Source of the DNA: Brachybacterium paraconglomeratum
Lineage (GTDB): Bacteria > Actinomycetota > Actinomycetes > Actinomycetales > Dermabacteraceae
Direction of reading: 5' to 3'
DNA: 64,000 nucleotides
NCBI RefSeq assembly: GCF_003994255.1
Contig: NZ_ML133855.1
Coordinates: forward strand, 124,001-188,000
Shown here: positions 46,034-53,843 of the stretch, one piece after another
How the letters are laid out: every line of letters begins with the position of its first letter
Numbering within the stretch: the first letter of the stretch is position 1
Program-made: the position numbers and the translations under genes
The notes under the pieces: generated by a model
The model's database searches: none
Told to the model about the DNA's origin: nothing
Seen by the model: only the letters and a program-made list of their open reading frames with translations

Positions 46034-46951
46034 ATGACAACATTCTCCGTGGACGCCCTCCCCGATCTCACCGGACGCACCGTGATCGTCACCGGTGCCA
46101 ACAGCGGCATCGGCCGCGTCACCGCCCGTGTCCTCGCCGAGCACGGCGCCCGCGTGATCCTGGCCGTGCGCGATCCGCGCAGAGGGGCCGACGCCGCCGC
46201 CACGATGAGCGGCGAGGTCGAGGTGCGGCGTCTGGACCTCGCCGACCTCGCCTCGGTGCGGCTCTTCGCCGGCGGCATCGACGGCCCCGTCGACCTGCTG
46301 ATCAACAACGCCGGGCTGATGATCCCGCCGCTGGGACGCACGGCCGACGGCTTCGAGCTCCAGCTCGGCACCAACCATCTCGGCCACTTCGCCCTGACCA
46401 ACCTGCTGCTGCCGCAGCTCGTCGGCCGCGTGGTCACCGTCTCCTCCATCGCCCACCGCAGCGGCGCGATCAACCTCCACGACCCCAACTGGGAGCGCCG
46501 CCCCTATCGAGCGCCGCGCGCGTACGCCCAGTCCAAGCTCGCGAATCTCCTGTTCACCGCCGAGCTGCAGCGGCGCCTCGAGGGGGCAGGCTCCGAAGTG
46601 CTCTCCCTGGCCGCGCACCCCGGCCTCGCCGCGACCTCGCTGCTGCGCGGCCGACGCGGCCGGCTGGTCGAGGCCGCGGAGAGCGCGCTCATCGGCCTGC
46701 TGGGCCACGACGACGTGGGCGGGGCCCAGCCCACGCTGATGGCCGCCACGGCGGACCTCCCCGGGGACACGTACGTCGGCCCCACCGGGCGCTTCGGCGC
46801 CCGCGGCGAGCCCGGCCCCGTCGAGCGTTCCGCCCGCGCCGAGGACACCCAGATGGCCCGCAGCCTGTGGAGCCTCTCCGAGGAGCTCACCGGCGTCAGC
46901 TTCCCCCTGGGCGGGCCGGTCCGCTCCGGTGTCGCTCCACGTACCGCCTGA
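46034..46951 (+). CDS. Short-chain dehydrogenase/reductase (retinol-dehydrogenase-like)
   Basis: This 305-residue SDR oxidoreductase has cofactor motif TGANSGIG (20-27), LDLADLASVR, the NNAG motif, catalytic Ser in VSSIAHRSG and YAQSK (Tyr-Lys). The C-terminus (AHPGLAATSLLRG) and overall length match the retinol dehydrogenase/WWOX-like group often annotated as SDR family oxidoreductase. Divergent from its presumed TetR regulator. It is probably expressed from a near-leaderless transcript. The 3' end overlaps the convergent patatin gene by 56 bp. Confidence 0.92.
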   Translation: MTTFSVDALPDLTGRTVIVTGANSGIGRVTARVLAEHGARVILAVRDPRRGADAAATMSGEVEVRRLDLADLASVRLFAGGIDGPVDLLINNAGLMIPPLGRTADGFELQLGTNHLGHFALTNLLLPQLVGRVVTVSSIAHRSGAINLHDPNWERRPYRAPRAYAQSKLANLLFTAELQRRLEGAGSEVLSLAAHPGLAATSLLRGRRGRLVEAAESALIGLLGHDDVGGAQPTLMAATADLPGDTYVGPTGRFGARGEPGPVERSARAEDTQMARSLWSLSEELTGVSFPLGGPVRSGVAPRTA

Positions 46952-48050
46952 AGTCCCACGGCTCCTGGCCGCGCTCGTCGCCGTCGAGGAACTCCGTCGC
47001 GGCCTTGCGCCCCTTGCGGTGGAGCAGGTCGCGGTCCTCGTCGGAGAGGTCGAACTGGGTGGGGCGCACCGCCGCGGTGTCGATGAAGATGGTCCGCTCC
47101 ACCGCATGCTGGGCGTCGATGTGCATCCGGTCGTAGAACCCGGTGACCGTGTCCACGAGCGCCTTCCCGAAGGAGAGCGGGCCGCGGATCCGGTTGCGCT
47201 GGCCGAAGTCCGCCTCGGGCTTGGCCGAGAGCTTGATGCCGAAGGTGGGCCAGCGCGGCATCTCGCCGCCCGGCCGGTCGAACACGGAGACCGGGAAGTT
47301 CGAGAGCATCCCGCCGTCCACCAGCACCGCACTGCCGCCCGCGGGGGACCTCCATCGCGCCGGGCGGAAGAACAGCGGGATCGAGGACGAGACCCGCACC
47401 GCCTCCGCGATCCGCAGACGCTCCGGGTCGCGCCCGAACTCGGCCGCGTCGCGGGGAAGCAGTCGCAGCTTCCCGGCCGAGAGGTCCGAGGCGGTGACCA
47501 CCAGGCGGTGACGGCGCGGATCGTCCCTGTCCACGTCCACCTCGGGATCGTCGATGACGAGGTCGCCGAAGGTGCCGGTGCTGCCTGCCGGGGCGTGCTC
47601 GGCGAGCTGCTCCTCGAGCCACTGCTGGAGGAAGTCGCCGCGGTGGATGCCGTTGTGCAGCAGGATCGACAGCGCCTTGCCGGGCAGGGTGCGGGTCCAC
47701 CAGGGCCCGTCCTCGAAGCGCCGGTAGTCGGTGGCGCGGAGGATCTCCACCATCGTGGACCCGTCGATCCCCGAGGCCGCGAGCGCGCCCGCGATCGCCC
47801 CGGCCGACGAGCCCGCCACCCGGTGCACCCGGTAGCCGCGCTCCTCGAGCACCTCGATCGCCCCGGCCAGGGCGATGCCCTTGACCCCGCCGCCCTCCAT
47901 CACGAGGTCGACCCGATTCGAGAGGTCCTCGCCTCCGGCGTGCGCAGATTTGCCCTCAGCCGCGGCGTGCGCAGATTTGCCCTCATCTTTCGAGTGCGGG
48001 GCGACGCTCGGCGGGGTGTCGGGCGAGACGGCAGGCTGCGGGGACGTCAT
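46896..48050 (-). CDS. Patatin-like phospholipase
   Basis: This 384-residue protein carries the patatin serine-hydrolase signatures. The oxyanion loop is MEGGGVKGIALAG (about 51-63), the nucleophile GSSAG (about 79-83) and the catalytic aspartate is in LVDGGMLSNFPV. RssA/patatin proteins hydrolyse acyl esters of lipids and act in the cytosol or at the membrane. The first ~45 residues are low in complexity and contain a duplicated EGKSAHA(A/G) unit encoded by a 22-bp direct repeat, so the true start could be at a later codon such as the GTG before DLVMEGGG. ATG 48050 is kept as the first protein-like start. The 3' end overlaps the SDR gene. Confidence 0.88.
   Translation of the reverse strand: MTSPQPAVSPDTPPSVAPHSKDEGKSAHAAAEGKSAHAGGEDLSNRVDLVMEGGGVKGIALAGAIEVLEERGYRVHRVAGSSAGAIAGALAASGIDGSTMVEILRATDYRRFEDGPWWTRTLPGKALSILLHNGIHRGDFLQQWLEEQLAEHAPAGSTGTFGDLVIDDPEVDVDRDDPRRHRLVVTASDLSAGKLRLLPRDAAEFGRDPERLRIAEAVRVSSSIPLFFRPARWRSPAGGSAVLVDGGMLSNFPVSVFDRPGGEMPRWPTFGIKLSAKPEADFGQRNRIRGPLSFGKALVDTVTGFYDRMHIDAQHAVERTIFIDTAAVRPTQFDLSDEDRDLLHRKGRKAATEFLDGDERGQEPWDFRRYVERHRSGPARPGGS
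47937..47985. repeat. 22-bp direct repeat inside the patatin gene
   Basis: The unit GGCGTGCGCAGATTTGCCCT plus CA is found at 47937-47958 and 47964-47985 with a 5-bp spacer. It encodes the repeated EGKSAHA segment in the low-complexity N-terminus of the patatin protein. Confidence 0.85.
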
Positions 48051-48140
48051 GGCGCCCAGGCTAGGGGAGCGGTCCGACGCCGAGCCGACGCGGCCGGGCC
48101 GCGGGCAGGCCGGTGGACAGATCCACGACGCAGGGATAGC

Positions 48141-48236
48141 GAACATGGGCGAATGACGTGCTCGAAAGCCCATGCCTGCTGACCGGCAGAACATGGGCGA
48201 ATGACGTGCTCGAAAGCCCATGTCTGCTGACCGGCC
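48141..48236. repeat. Two tandem copies of a 48-bp hairpin-forming repeat
   Basis: Copy 1 (48141-48188) and copy 2 (48189-48236) are almost identical. Each holds the inverted arms CATGGGC and GCCCATG around a 17-nt loop and ends with CTGCTGACCGGC. Two adjacent identical hairpins suggest a small REP-like or slippage-derived element. Two copies are too few, and have no unique spacers, for a CRISPR array. Confidence 0.85.
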
Positions 48237-48280
48237 GACCTGCGACGGCGCGTCATGCAGGACCTCGCTCGGGCCGAAAG

Positions 48281-48336
48281 TTTTGTGCCTGCGGCGAGTC
48301 ATGCGAGCCCGCAGATGAGTCCTCACGGCCACAAAA
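48281..48336. repeat. Nested inverted repeat
   Basis: Outer arms TTTTGTG (48281-48287) and CACAAAA (48330-48336) enclose inner arms CTGCGG (48289-48294) and CCGCAG (48309-48314). The AT-rich outer arms stand out in the GC-rich surroundings. A folded RNA or a palindromic element is possible. Confidence 0.4.
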
Positions 48337-48397
48337 GCTCACCGGCCCCGCGCCGGCCGGGTCCACGACGTCGCTTCCCGCCACCGAGACGTGGCGA

Positions 48398-48427
48398 TGT
48401 GACGGTATTGGGCCTCATACCGTCACA
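48398..48427. terminator. Perfect 11-bp palindrome, terminator or operator
   Basis: TGTGACGGTAT (48398-48408) and ATACCGTCACA (48417-48427) are fully complementary around the 8-nt loop TGGGCCTC. It lies about 200 bp after the stop of the leftward oxidoreductase gene. It may terminate that transcript or serve as a binding site for a dimeric regulator. No T run follows in either direction. Confidence 0.5.
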
Positions 48428-48622
48428 AACTCAGGTCTCGATCGCGTGCTGCCCGGTCTGCCCCGTCCAGCCCGCCCCCCGCGCCGTCCCGTCCTGCCCC
48501 CACCCCACCCACGCAACAACCCGCCGAGGCCGATGCGATCGCTCGCACCGACCCCGGCGGGTCAGAATCCTGCGGAGGCCCTGGTCAGAGCCCCCTCAGA
48601 TGCCCTGCTGAGAACCCCCTGC

Positions 48623-49759
48623 TCAGAGCGTCCTCGCCAGCGGGTCGAAGCCCTCGGGCAGCACCGGCACGGTGTCCACCGACGACTCGACGTCCACGAA
48701 CTCGCCGCGCTCGGCGGACTCCTCGGCGGAGAGCATGATGTCCAGGACGTGGTAGCCCACTGCGCCGGAGGCGACGTGCGGGCGGTCCTCCTGGATGGCG
48801 CGGACCATGTCCAGCAGGCCGAGGCCGCGGCCGGTGACCGGACCCTCCTGCTGGATCTCGATCCACTCCTGCTCGGGCGGGGCCTCGCCGAAGGACTCGA
48901 AGGGGCGCACGTAGGCGATGCGGCCCTCGAACATGTTCGGGTCGGGGATCGAGAGCGAGCCCTCGGTGCCGTGGATCTCGACGATGCCCTGACGCGCGAG
49001 CGGCGAGTCGAAGCTGACCAGCGAGGTGCCGGTCTGGCCGCCCTCGAACTGGGTGAGCACGGAGATGGTCGACGGCGGCTCGACGGGGAACTTCTGCCCC
49101 TTGTTCGGGCCGACGAGGATCTCGCGCTCCTCCTGCGCCTTCAGACCCATCGCGGCGACCTTCTCGACGGTGCCGAAGAGGCTCACCAGGGTGGTGAAGT
49201 AGTAGGGGCCGATGTCCAGCAGCGGGCCCGCGCCCTTGGCGAACAGGAAGGCGGGGTTCGGGTGGAAGACCTCCGGGCCCTGCCACTGCATGGAGGTCTG
49301 CGCGAACAGCGGGCGGCCGATGAGGCCGTCGAGGATCGCGCGCTTGGCGGTCTGCACGCCGGCGCCGAGCACGGTGTCGGGGGCGCAGCCGATGCGCAGC
49401 CCGGCCTCGTCGGCCTGCTTCAGCAGCGCGGCGGTGGACTCGCGGTCCAGGCCCAGCGGCTTCTCGGTCCACACGTGCTTGCCCGCGGCGATCGCCTGCG
49501 AGGAGATCTCCGTGTGCACGGCGGGGATGGTCAGGTTCACGACGACCTGCACGCCCGGGTGGTCCAGCACGTCCTGCGCGGTGCCGGAGGCGGGGATGCC
49601 GTACTTCTCGGCCTGGGCCGCGGCGACCTCGGTGTTGAGATCGCCGAGGATCAGGACCTCGAGGTCGGGGAAGGTGGTGAGGTTCGTCAGGTACTGGTCG
49701 GAGATGACTCCGGTGCCGATGAAGCCGACGCCCACGGGGCCGTTGAAAGGGGTGCTCAT
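48623..49759 (-). CDS. Gfo/Idh/MocA-family oxidoreductase (sugar dehydrogenase type)
   Basis: This 378-residue protein has the two-domain layout of Gfo/Idh/MocA enzymes. VGFIGTGVISDQYLTNL (about 10-26) is the dinucleotide motif, VWTEKPLGLD (about 95-104) the conserved EKP, and GPLLDIGPYYFTTLVSLFG the substrate-side helix with the DIG..Y pattern of the catalytic region. The closing strand region is IVEIHGTEGSLSIPDPN. It is the second gene of a leftward operon, and its ATG overlaps the stop of the sugar isomerase (ATGA). It most likely oxidises a cyclitol or sugar. It is not part of the UDP-sugar pathway described above. Confidence 0.9.
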   Translation of the reverse strand: MSTPFNGPVGVGFIGTGVISDQYLTNLTTFPDLEVLILGDLNTEVAAAQAEKYGIPASGTAQDVLDHPGVQVVVNLTIPAVHTEISSQAIAAGKHVWTEKPLGLDRESTAALLKQADEAGLRIGCAPDTVLGAGVQTAKRAILDGLIGRPLFAQTSMQWQGPEVFHPNPAFLFAKGAGPLLDIGPYYFTTLVSLFGTVEKVAAMGLKAQEEREILVGPNKGQKFPVEPPSTISVLTQFEGGQTGTSLVSFDSPLARQGIVEIHGTEGSLSIPDPNMFEGRIAYVRPFESFGEAPPEQEWIEIQQEGPVTGRGLGLLDMVRAIQEDRPHVASGAVGYHVLDIMLSAEESAERGEFVDVESSVDTVPVLPEGFDPLARTL

Positions 49760-50580
49760 GCTGCGAGTCCTCCGTCGATCAGGAAGCGGTAGCTGTTCTC
49801 GACGTCCGCGAAGACGTCGCCGGGGGCGTTGTCGTACTCGATGACGGCGTACTTGACGTTCGACGCCGCCTTCATCGCCTCGACGGTGGGCACCTCGCCC
49901 TGGCCGGCGTGGCGCTGGTCCAGGCTCGAGGAGCTGAACTTCGGGGCGCCGGGCGCGAAGGGGTTGGACTCGGGCTTGATGCCGTCCTTGACGTGGATCG
50001 CGACGAGGCGGTCGCCGAGCTCCTGCACCAGCGCGACGACGTCCTGGCCGCCGACGAGAGCCCAGTACAGGTCCAGCTCGATCTCGACCGACGGATCGAC
50101 CAGCGACAGGAAGCGCTGGTAGGCGGTCTGGCCGTCGAAGTCCGCGAGGAACTCCTGGGCGTGGTTGTGGTAGCCGACCGCGAGGCCGAACTCCTTGGCC
50201 TTCTCGGAAGCGGCGTTGAGGCGCTCGGCGATGTCCTTCACGCCGTCCTCGGTGAGCCAGCGCTCGGTGGGGACCATCGGGTCGATGACGGTCTTCATGC
50301 CGATCTCGGCGGCGGCCTCGAACACGACCTCGTTGGAGGGGGTGGGGATGGAGCCGTCCGGGGTCCACAGCTCGTCGGAGAGCAGCGGGGCGTGACCGGT
50401 GGGGGAGGCGAGGCCGGAGGCGTCCAGCGCCGCGCGGATCTCCTTCGGGCGGCGCACGAAGTCGAAGGCCTCGACGTTCTTCAGGCCGATGCCGGCGAGC
50501 TTGTCGAGGGAGCCGTTCATGTCTGCGGAGAACTCCGCGGCCAGCGTGTACAGCTGGACGGAGGCGAGGGGCAATGCCAC
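49756..50580 (-). CDS. Sugar phosphate isomerase/epimerase family protein (xylose-isomerase-like TIM barrel)
   Basis: This 274-residue AP endonuclease 2/xylose-isomerase-like TIM barrel protein is typical of IolE/IolI-type enzymes. Metal-site and barrel landmarks are GYHNHAQEF (about 141-149), EIELDLYWAL, VAIHVKDG (about 192-199) and YAVIEYDNAPGD near the end. Start is GTG 50580. It is the first gene of a two-gene operon with the Gfo/Idh/MocA enzyme and divergent from a TetR gene with 162 bp between. Function is probably in catabolism of a cyclic polyol or an unusual sugar. The substrate is not evident. Confidence 0.88.
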   Translation of the reverse strand: MALPLASVQLYTLAAEFSADMNGSLDKLAGIGLKNVEAFDFVRRPKEIRAALDASGLASPTGHAPLLSDELWTPDGSIPTPSNEVVFEAAAEIGMKTVIDPMVPTERWLTEDGVKDIAERLNAASEKAKEFGLAVGYHNHAQEFLADFDGQTAYQRFLSLVDPSVEIELDLYWALVGGQDVVALVQELGDRLVAIHVKDGIKPESNPFAPGAPKFSSSSLDQRHAGQGEVPTVEAMKAASNVKYAVIEYDNAPGDVFADVENSYRFLIDGGLAA

Positions 50581-50682
50581 GGGTGACCTGCTTTCGGTAC
50601 GTCGTCGTCAGAGGGCGGGTCGCACTCGCCGGCCCGCGGCGCGCGAGGGGTGGGGCGGTGCGTGGACGACAGCGTAGCACCG

Positions 50683-50714
50683 GATCCCACCAGGTGGAGG
50701 TTTTGTCTGGGATC
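50683..50714. promoter_or_regulatory. Candidate operator in the divergent sugar-operon/TetR promoter region
   Basis: GATCCCA (50683-50689) and TGGGATC (50708-50714) form a 7-bp dyad, with a second small palindrome CCACCAGGTGG (50687-50697) overlapping its left arm. It lies between the divergent isomerase and TetR genes, 29 bp before the TetR start. A TetR binding site is the natural guess. Confidence 0.4.
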
Positions 50715-50742
50715 GGCGTCCGACGGCGCATACTGTGGCGCC

Positions 50743-51486
50743 ATGAGCACCGACGACGAGCCCGCCGAGGACCCCGCGAACCCAGCCGCGAGCTCCGCCT
50801 CGAGCCCTGCCGGGGATCTCGCGATCCCTGCCGACGACGCCGCCGGACCGGCCGGTCCGTCGGCCGCCGGAACGGCGCGGCCCCGCGGCATCGGCCGTCA
50901 GGGCTCCTACTCCAAGGGCATCGCGCGGAGGCAGGAGATCCTCGACCGCGCGATCGAGGTGTTCCGCGACCGCGGGGCCGACGGCACCTCGCTGCGCCGG
51001 ATCGCCGAGGCCATCGGCGTCTCCCACGGCGCGCTGCTGCACTACTTCTCCTCCCGCGAGGAGCTGCTGGTCGCCGTCTACGAGCACGCCGAGCGTCGGC
51101 GCGACCTCGACCGGCTCGAGCGGGAGGGCCCGAGCGCCCTCGACGACGAGCGCGCCGTCGAGGTGATGGCCAACGCGGCGCTGGCGAACCTCGAGGTGCC
51201 CGGTCTCGTCCAGCTCTACTCGACGCTGGTGGCGACCTCGCTCGAGAGCGAGCGCGGCCCGGCGAAGGAGTTCTTCACCGCCCGCTTCGAGAACGTGCGC
51301 GGCGGCCTCGCGACCCGCCTGCGCGAGGACCAGGCCGCGGGCCGGGTGCGGGGCGACGTCGACCCCGAGCAGATGGCGGCGCTGATCGTCGCCGCCTCGG
51401 ACGGCCTGCAGATCCAGTGGCTGCTCGAGCCCTCGATCCAGCTGCAGCGGACCCTCGAGCTGTTCGCGGTGCTGCTGGAGCCGTGA
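50743..51486 (+). CDS. TetR-family transcriptional regulator
   Basis: This 247-residue protein has an Ala/Pro/Asp-rich N-terminal tail (about 1-60) that is unusual for the family. The DNA-binding domain follows (RRQEILDRAIEVFRDRG and SLRRIAEAIGVSHGALLHYF, about 62-103), then the helical effector domain. It is divergent from the sugar isomerase/oxidoreductase operon, which it probably represses. The ATG at 50743 is the first start after the palindromic region. No clear Shine-Dalgarno is present, so a leaderless or weakly translated mRNA is possible. Confidence 0.9.
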   Translation: MSTDDEPAEDPANPAASSASSPAGDLAIPADDAAGPAGPSAAGTARPRGIGRQGSYSKGIARRQEILDRAIEVFRDRGADGTSLRRIAEAIGVSHGALLHYFSSREELLVAVYEHAERRRDLDRLEREGPSALDDERAVEVMANAALANLEVPGLVQLYSTLVATSLESERGPAKEFFTARFENVRGGLATRLREDQAAGRVRGDVDPEQMAALIVAASDGLQIQWLLEPSIQLQRTLELFAVLLEP

Positions 51487-51538
51487 GGGGCTGACGGGGC
51501 AGTATGGGGGACGCGCACCGATGACAGGAGAATCACCG

Positions 51539-52534
51539 ATGACCAGCGGATGCGGCTGCGGCTGCGGGACGCCCAGCCGGGAGCAGCTGCTCGGGGACCT
51601 CGCCGTTCCGGCCGCCGGTCCGGCATCGTCGGCCGGCGCAGGTCGCCACCCGATCGAGCAGATCGCCGTCCCCGCCGGCACCTTCACGATGGGCGACTCC
51701 TCCGGCGACAAGAACCGCGCCGACGGCGAGACGCCGCGCCACGAGGTCGCACTCAGCGCCTTCGACATCGACGCCACGACCGTCACCAACGACGCCTTCG
51801 CCCGCTTCGTCGACGAGACCGGCTACGTCACCGAGGCCGAGAGCTTCGGGTTCTCCGCCGTCTTCCACCTCGCGATCGCCGCGCCCGAGGAGGACGTGAT
51901 GGGTCCGGCCGACGGCACCCCCTGGTGGGCCGGGGTGAAGGGCGCGGACTGGCGCCACCCGGGCGGCCGCCTCTCCGATCTCGACGGCCGCGGCGACCAC
52001 CCGGCGGTGCACATCTCCTGGAACGACGCGATCGCCTACTGCGACTGGGCCGGGCGCCGACTGCCCACCGAGGCCGAATGGGAGTACGCCGCCCGCGGCG
52101 GGATCGACGGCGCGAAGTACCCCTGGGGCGATCAGGAGGTCGACGAGGGCGGCTGGCGCGCCAACATCTTCCAGGGCGAGTTCCCGCGCCGGAACACCTG
52201 CGAGGACGGCTTCCTCACCACCGCGCCCGTGCGCAGCTTCGAACCGAACGGCTACGGACTGTGGCAGATGGTCGGCAACGTCTGGGAGTGGTGCGAGGAC
52301 TGGTTCCACCCCGCCACCTACCGCCGCGGCACCACCGCCGAGAAGCGCACCCTGGTCACGGACCCCGTCGGTCCCGAGACAGGGCAGACCCGCGTCATGC
52401 GCGGCGGCAGCTACCTGTGCCACCTCTCCTACTGCAACCGCTACCGCAACTCGGCCCGCTCCCAGAACACCCCCGACTCCTCCATGGGCAACGGCGGCTT
52501 CCGCACCGTCGGCCGACGGCGCGGCGAGGTGTGA
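51539..52534 (+). CDS. Formylglycine-generating enzyme
   Basis: This 331-residue protein belongs to the FGE/SUMF1 family, which oxidises an active-site cysteine of sulfatases to formylglycine using copper and oxygen. The catalytic pair is in RGGSYLCHLSYCNRYRNSAR, Cys294 and Cys299. Other family landmarks are VPAGTFTMGD (45-54), NRADGETPRHEV, HISWNDAIAYCDWAGRRLPT and GNVWEWCEDWF. The start ATG 51539, preceded by AGGAG, is preferred over ATG 51521. The protein begins with an unusual cysteine-glycine run, MTSGCGCGCG, which may bind metal. No sulfatase gene is seen in the window. It follows the TetR gene on the same strand, probably with its own promoter. Confidence 0.94.
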   Translation: MTSGCGCGCGTPSREQLLGDLAVPAAGPASSAGAGRHPIEQIAVPAGTFTMGDSSGDKNRADGETPRHEVALSAFDIDATTVTNDAFARFVDETGYVTEAESFGFSAVFHLAIAAPEEDVMGPADGTPWWAGVKGADWRHPGGRLSDLDGRGDHPAVHISWNDAIAYCDWAGRRLPTEAEWEYAARGGIDGAKYPWGDQEVDEGGWRANIFQGEFPRRNTCEDGFLTTAPVRSFEPNGYGLWQMVGNVWEWCEDWFHPATYRRGTTAEKRTLVTDPVGPETGQTRVMRGGSYLCHLSYCNRYRNSARSQNTPDSSMGNGGFRTVGRRRGEV

Positions 52535-52550
52535 TCGGGACGAGGCGCAC

Positions 52551-53843
52551 TCATCGCTGAGGGCGAGAGGGCGCCGCACGCACTGGTGGTGAGCTCGCCG
52601 TGTCGAAGTCTCGGCTCGCCATCGCCCGCTCGCTGTGCGTGATGAGGTCCAGCACGTCGAGCGACACATAGGCGCGCTGTGCCCGCCCGATCGAGATCGG
52701 GTCGAGGATGCCGTACTCCGCCAGGCGTGCCAGTGCGTTCTGGGCCGCGGTCGTCGTCACCCCGTGCATCCGGGTCACCGTGGAGGTGGTGAGCACAGGC
52801 GTGCCGGGCAGGGCGTCGAGGATGGTGGACAGGGCAGAGTCCCGACGAGTGGCGCGCACCCTGCCCTCGCGGTGCCGCGCCTCGGTGATGATCCGGGCCC
52901 ACTCCTCACGCAGCTCCGCGAGCCGGCGCTCCAGATCTGCAGCCTGCTCGGCAGCGATGTGCACGGCATGGGCGAAAGTGCTGATCCAGACTTCGTATGC
53001 CGCGAAGACCTCGGGAGACCCAGGCCCTCCCTCGACCCGGAAGGCGCCGAGGCCAGCGATGTACTGCTCGTGGAGGGTCGCGAGCACCAGGCTCACCGGG
53101 AGGATCACTTCCGAGGTGAGCCCGCGACGGGTGAGCACGGTGTGTATCAGGGCGCGCCCCACACGGCCGTTCCCGTCGGGGAAGGGGTGGATCGTCTCGA
53201 ACTGCGCGTGGACCAGTGCGGCCTGCACGATCGGGGAATGAGCGGCACCGGCCATGTACAGCACGAGGTCCTCGAGCAGGCTCCGCACCTGCTCCGGAGG
53301 AGGCGGCACATGCGCCGCCTCGAGGGGGTGATAGCGCGAGCCGCCGATCCAGTTCTGCGTAGTGCGCACCCCCTGCAGATCCGTGGGGTCGGTGATGAGG
53401 GAGGACTGAAGGGTCTCGAGTTCGCCGATGGTCAGGGCGTCCTTCGTCGAGAGCGCGTCGGAGGCGGCCCGCACGATCGTCATGTTCCGCGCGACCTGCT
53501 GGGCCGTCTCGGTCAGGCCCCGGACGTCCTCGTCGAGCGCGAGTTCGGCCAGGGCGACGCTCTGCGGACTGGGCGTGATCCCCTCGATGTAGGACGACGC
53601 GATCGCCTCTGAGCGCAGGAGGAACCGCGACACCAGTCCCAGGTCTCCATGAGTGCCACGGTTCAGCGAGCGGACCGCGCGCTCGGCTGCGGCGACCTCG
53701 GCGTCCACCGCGGGGCTGACGGCGAGGCGCATGCCCGCGAGCGCCGTGGGCGTGTAGGCGCGGTAGCCGCCCGAACGCCGATCGGAGCGAGGGATGCCGG
53801 AGTCGTGCGGGTTCTCCCAGTAGTGGCTTGAGTAGTGCCCCAT
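52551..53843 (-). CDS. Fic-domain protein with C-terminal winged helix
   Basis: This 430-residue protein carries the Fic active site HPFPDGNGRVGR (219-230), the residues that transfer AMP to protein hydroxyls. An N-terminal inhibitory motif of the [S/T]xxxE[G/N] type is present as SSYIEG (83-88), which marks it as a class II Fic protein kept in check by an intramolecular glutamate. The C-terminal ~90 residues (LTTSTVTRMHGVTTTAAQNA through GILDPISIGRAQRAY) look like a winged helix, suggesting DNA binding and autoregulation. Three related 17-18-bp elements occupy its upstream region. ATG 53843 follows AGGGACTATCC. The stop lies 17 bp from the convergent FGE gene. Confidence 0.92.
   Translation of the reverse strand: MGHYSSHYWENPHDSGIPRSDRRSGGYRAYTPTALAGMRLAVSPAVDAEVAAAERAVRSLNRGTHGDLGLVSRFLLRSEAIASSYIEGITPSPQSVALAELALDEDVRGLTETAQQVARNMTIVRAASDALSTKDALTIGELETLQSSLITDPTDLQGVRTTQNWIGGSRYHPLEAAHVPPPPEQVRSLLEDLVLYMAGAAHSPIVQAALVHAQFETIHPFPDGNGRVGRALIHTVLTRRGLTSEVILPVSLVLATLHEQYIAGLGAFRVEGGPGSPEVFAAYEVWISTFAHAVHIAAEQAADLERRLAELREEWARIITEARHREGRVRATRRDSALSTILDALPGTPVLTTSTVTRMHGVTTTAAQNALARLAEYGILDPISIGRAQRAYVSLDVLDLITHSERAMASRDFDTASSPPVRAAPSRPQR

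Larger units (their letters stand above)
48051..48622. other. Repeat-rich intergenic region, 572 bp
   Basis: No convincing gene is present. The stretch lies between the 3' end of the leftward oxidoreductase gene (48623) and the start of the leftward patatin gene. It contains a tandem 48-bp repeat with hairpin potential (48141-48236), a nested inverted repeat (48281-48336) and a perfect 11-bp palindrome (48398-48427). These are listed separately. Confidence 0.7.

Noticed and set aside
48141-48236. A CRISPR array
   Set aside because: Only two adjacent copies are present, without unique spacers, and no cas gene is in the window.
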